From: Psychrosphaera sp. F3M07 | GTDB lineage: Bacteria > Pseudomonadota > Gammaproteobacteria > Enterobacterales > Alteromonadaceae | Reading direction: 5' to 3' | NCBI RefSeq assembly: GCF_018860345.1 | Contig: NZ_JAHKPJ010000025.1 | Span: forward strand, 248,001 to 312,000 | DNA: 64,000 bases | Shown here: one piece after another, positions 63,293 through 64,000 of the stretch | Position numbering within the stretch: the stretch's first letter is position 1 | Layout of the letters: each line of letters begins with the position of its first letter | Position numbers and translations under genes: made by a program | The notes under the pieces: generated by a model | What the model was told of the DNA's origin: nothing | The model's input: the letters and a program-made list of their open reading frames with translations, nothing else | Databases searched by the model: none

Positions 63293-64000
63293 ATGACTGA
63301 TAAATTAGATGCCTACAGCCTAAATGTAAAATTTGCGGAAAACGTTATCGGTGAACTTTCACTGAATAAGGAAACTGGCTTACCCAAACTAGAATACAAT
63401 CATGATTGGCAACAAAATGGTTTCGCCATATCTCCAAACCTAACTCTTGATAATAATCACGATAACACTGTTGCATATAACTTTCTTGATAATGCCTTAC
63501 CAGAAGGCAAAGCTCGATTACTCCTTGCAGAAAGGGCTGGAGTTTCAGAAAAGAATGTTTTCTCACAAATACGTGAAATAGGTGGCGATCTTTCAGGGGC
63601 AGTCACGTTTACGACTAACGGCATTGAACAGAATGTAAATGAAGCTGATGGTCCTGCTTTCAGATTACTCACTAAAGATGAGCTTGAAAGTAGACTAGAT
63701 ACTAAAGAAGATATAGGTCTATTAACCTGGGACGACAAGCCGAGGCTCAGTGTGGCGGGTGTACAGGATAAACTCAACGTCTTCATAAATGAAAATGACG
63801 AAATTGGTTTTGGTGACGGAACACTGTGCTCTACGCATATCTTAAAATTTGAAAAGAAACACTGTCTAAATCTAGTTCTCAACGAATACTTTTGTATGAA
63901 GCTATCCGCAGCAGTTGGCTTACCTACTGCTGAAGTCGAGTTTATTCGATTTGGAAAACACCCAGCGCTTATTGTTCATCGTTTTGATAGAAAATATGTC
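63293..64000 (+). CDS. hipA: HipA-type serine/threonine kinase toxin (cut by window edge)
   Basis: The first 236 residues of a type II toxin kinase are present. The N-terminal subdomain contains NFLDNALPEGKARLLLAERAGVSEKNVFSQIREIGGDLSGAVTF, the HipA N1 signature with EGxxR and GxDxxGA-like features. The kinase core begins with RLSVAGVQDKL, where the Ser matches the E. coli Ser150 autophosphorylation loop. STHILKF and LIVHRFDRKYV follow, as in HipA. Catalytic Asp motifs of the C-lobe lie beyond the edge. Known HipA phosphorylates glutamyl-tRNA synthetase, arrests translation and promotes persistence; the target here is unknown. Confidence 0.88.
   Translation, partial: MTDKLDAYSLNVKFAENVIGELSLNKETGLPKLEYNHDWQQNGFAISPNLTLDNNHDNTVAYNFLDNALPEGKARLLLAERAGVSEKNVFSQIREIGGDLSGAVTFTTNGIEQNVNEADGPAFRLLTKDELESRLDTKEDIGLLTWDDKPRLSVAGVQDKLNVFINENDEIGFGDGTLCSTHILKFEKKHCLNLVLNEYFCMKLSAAVGLPTAEVEFIRFGKHPALIVHRFDRKYV

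Noticed and set aside
63457-63882. Open frame of 141 codons on the minus strand across hipA
   Set aside because: The plus-strand frame has clear HipA motifs; the antisense product is Ser/Leu-rich and matches no family.

Overview
The window is chromosomal DNA from a low-GC marine gammaproteobacterium of the order Alteromonadales, close to Colwelliaceae or Pseudoalteromonadaceae (Thalassotalea, Colwellia or Psychrosphaera type). I infer this from AT-rich TTA/AAA-heavy codons, E. coli-like housekeeping gene order (gmk-rpoZ-spoT-trmH-recG, glnA-ntrB-ntrC, rph-pyrE beside yicC) and TonB-receptor, LacI and DUF5916 genes typical of that group. No base-composition or database calculation was run. About 60 protein genes are supported. 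I see no tRNA, rRNA, CRISPR array or intact insertion sequence.

Layout. 1-3.9 kb: truncated TonB-dependent receptor divergent from a LacI regulator, a LysE/RhtB exporter divergent from an Lrp-type regulator, and a secreted lipoprotein. 4.1-6.6 kb: dnaB-alr. 6.7-8.9 kb: an ECF sigma factor, a membrane protein in anti-sigma position and a repeat-rich DUF4097 exported protein. 9-15.2 kb: cold-shock protein, atypical PAS histidine kinase, DUF1289, grxA, gsk, pckA. 15.6-17.6 kb: a tightly overlapping operon of a YHYH lipoprotein, a MORN-repeat protein and an SCO1-type copper/thiol protein. 17.6-23.1 kb: histidine degradation (hutI divergent from hutC-hutU-hutH) with two near-identical TGTATATACA operators. 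23.3-26.7 kb: MATE pump, small proteins, rhomboid protease and DUF6471 protein. 26.8-31.7 kb: the yjfI-J-K-L-M-C stress/envelope operon plus one unknown membrane protein.

31.8-35.1 kb: EamA transporter and a DUF5916 outer-membrane protein. 35.2-40.6 kb: nitrogen control (glnA, ntrB, ntrC) with recognisable NtrC sites and a sigma-54 promoter, then a PrkB-like kinase. 40.8-46.4 kb: MAPEG, barrel-like protein, EamA transporter, purD, a transglutaminase-like exported protein and a small coiled-coil protein. 46.4-53 kb: gmk-rpoZ-spoT-ridA-trmH-recG. 53-62.1 kb: diguanylate cyclase, dtd, prolyl aminopeptidase, M28 peptidase, pyrE, rph, a CsdA-type helicase and yicC.

The accessory part is the right end (62.1-64 kb), directly after the 3' end of yicC. 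It is a gene-poor tract holding a degenerate small gene and then a hipB-hipA toxin-antitoxin pair, with hipA cut by the window edge. Four 18-bp inverted repeats of the form TTCAC-N8-GTGAA precede hipB, spaced at exactly 50 bp. They have the same 5-8-5 architecture as E. coli HipB operators with different half-sites. This is the most distinctive non-coding structure in the window.
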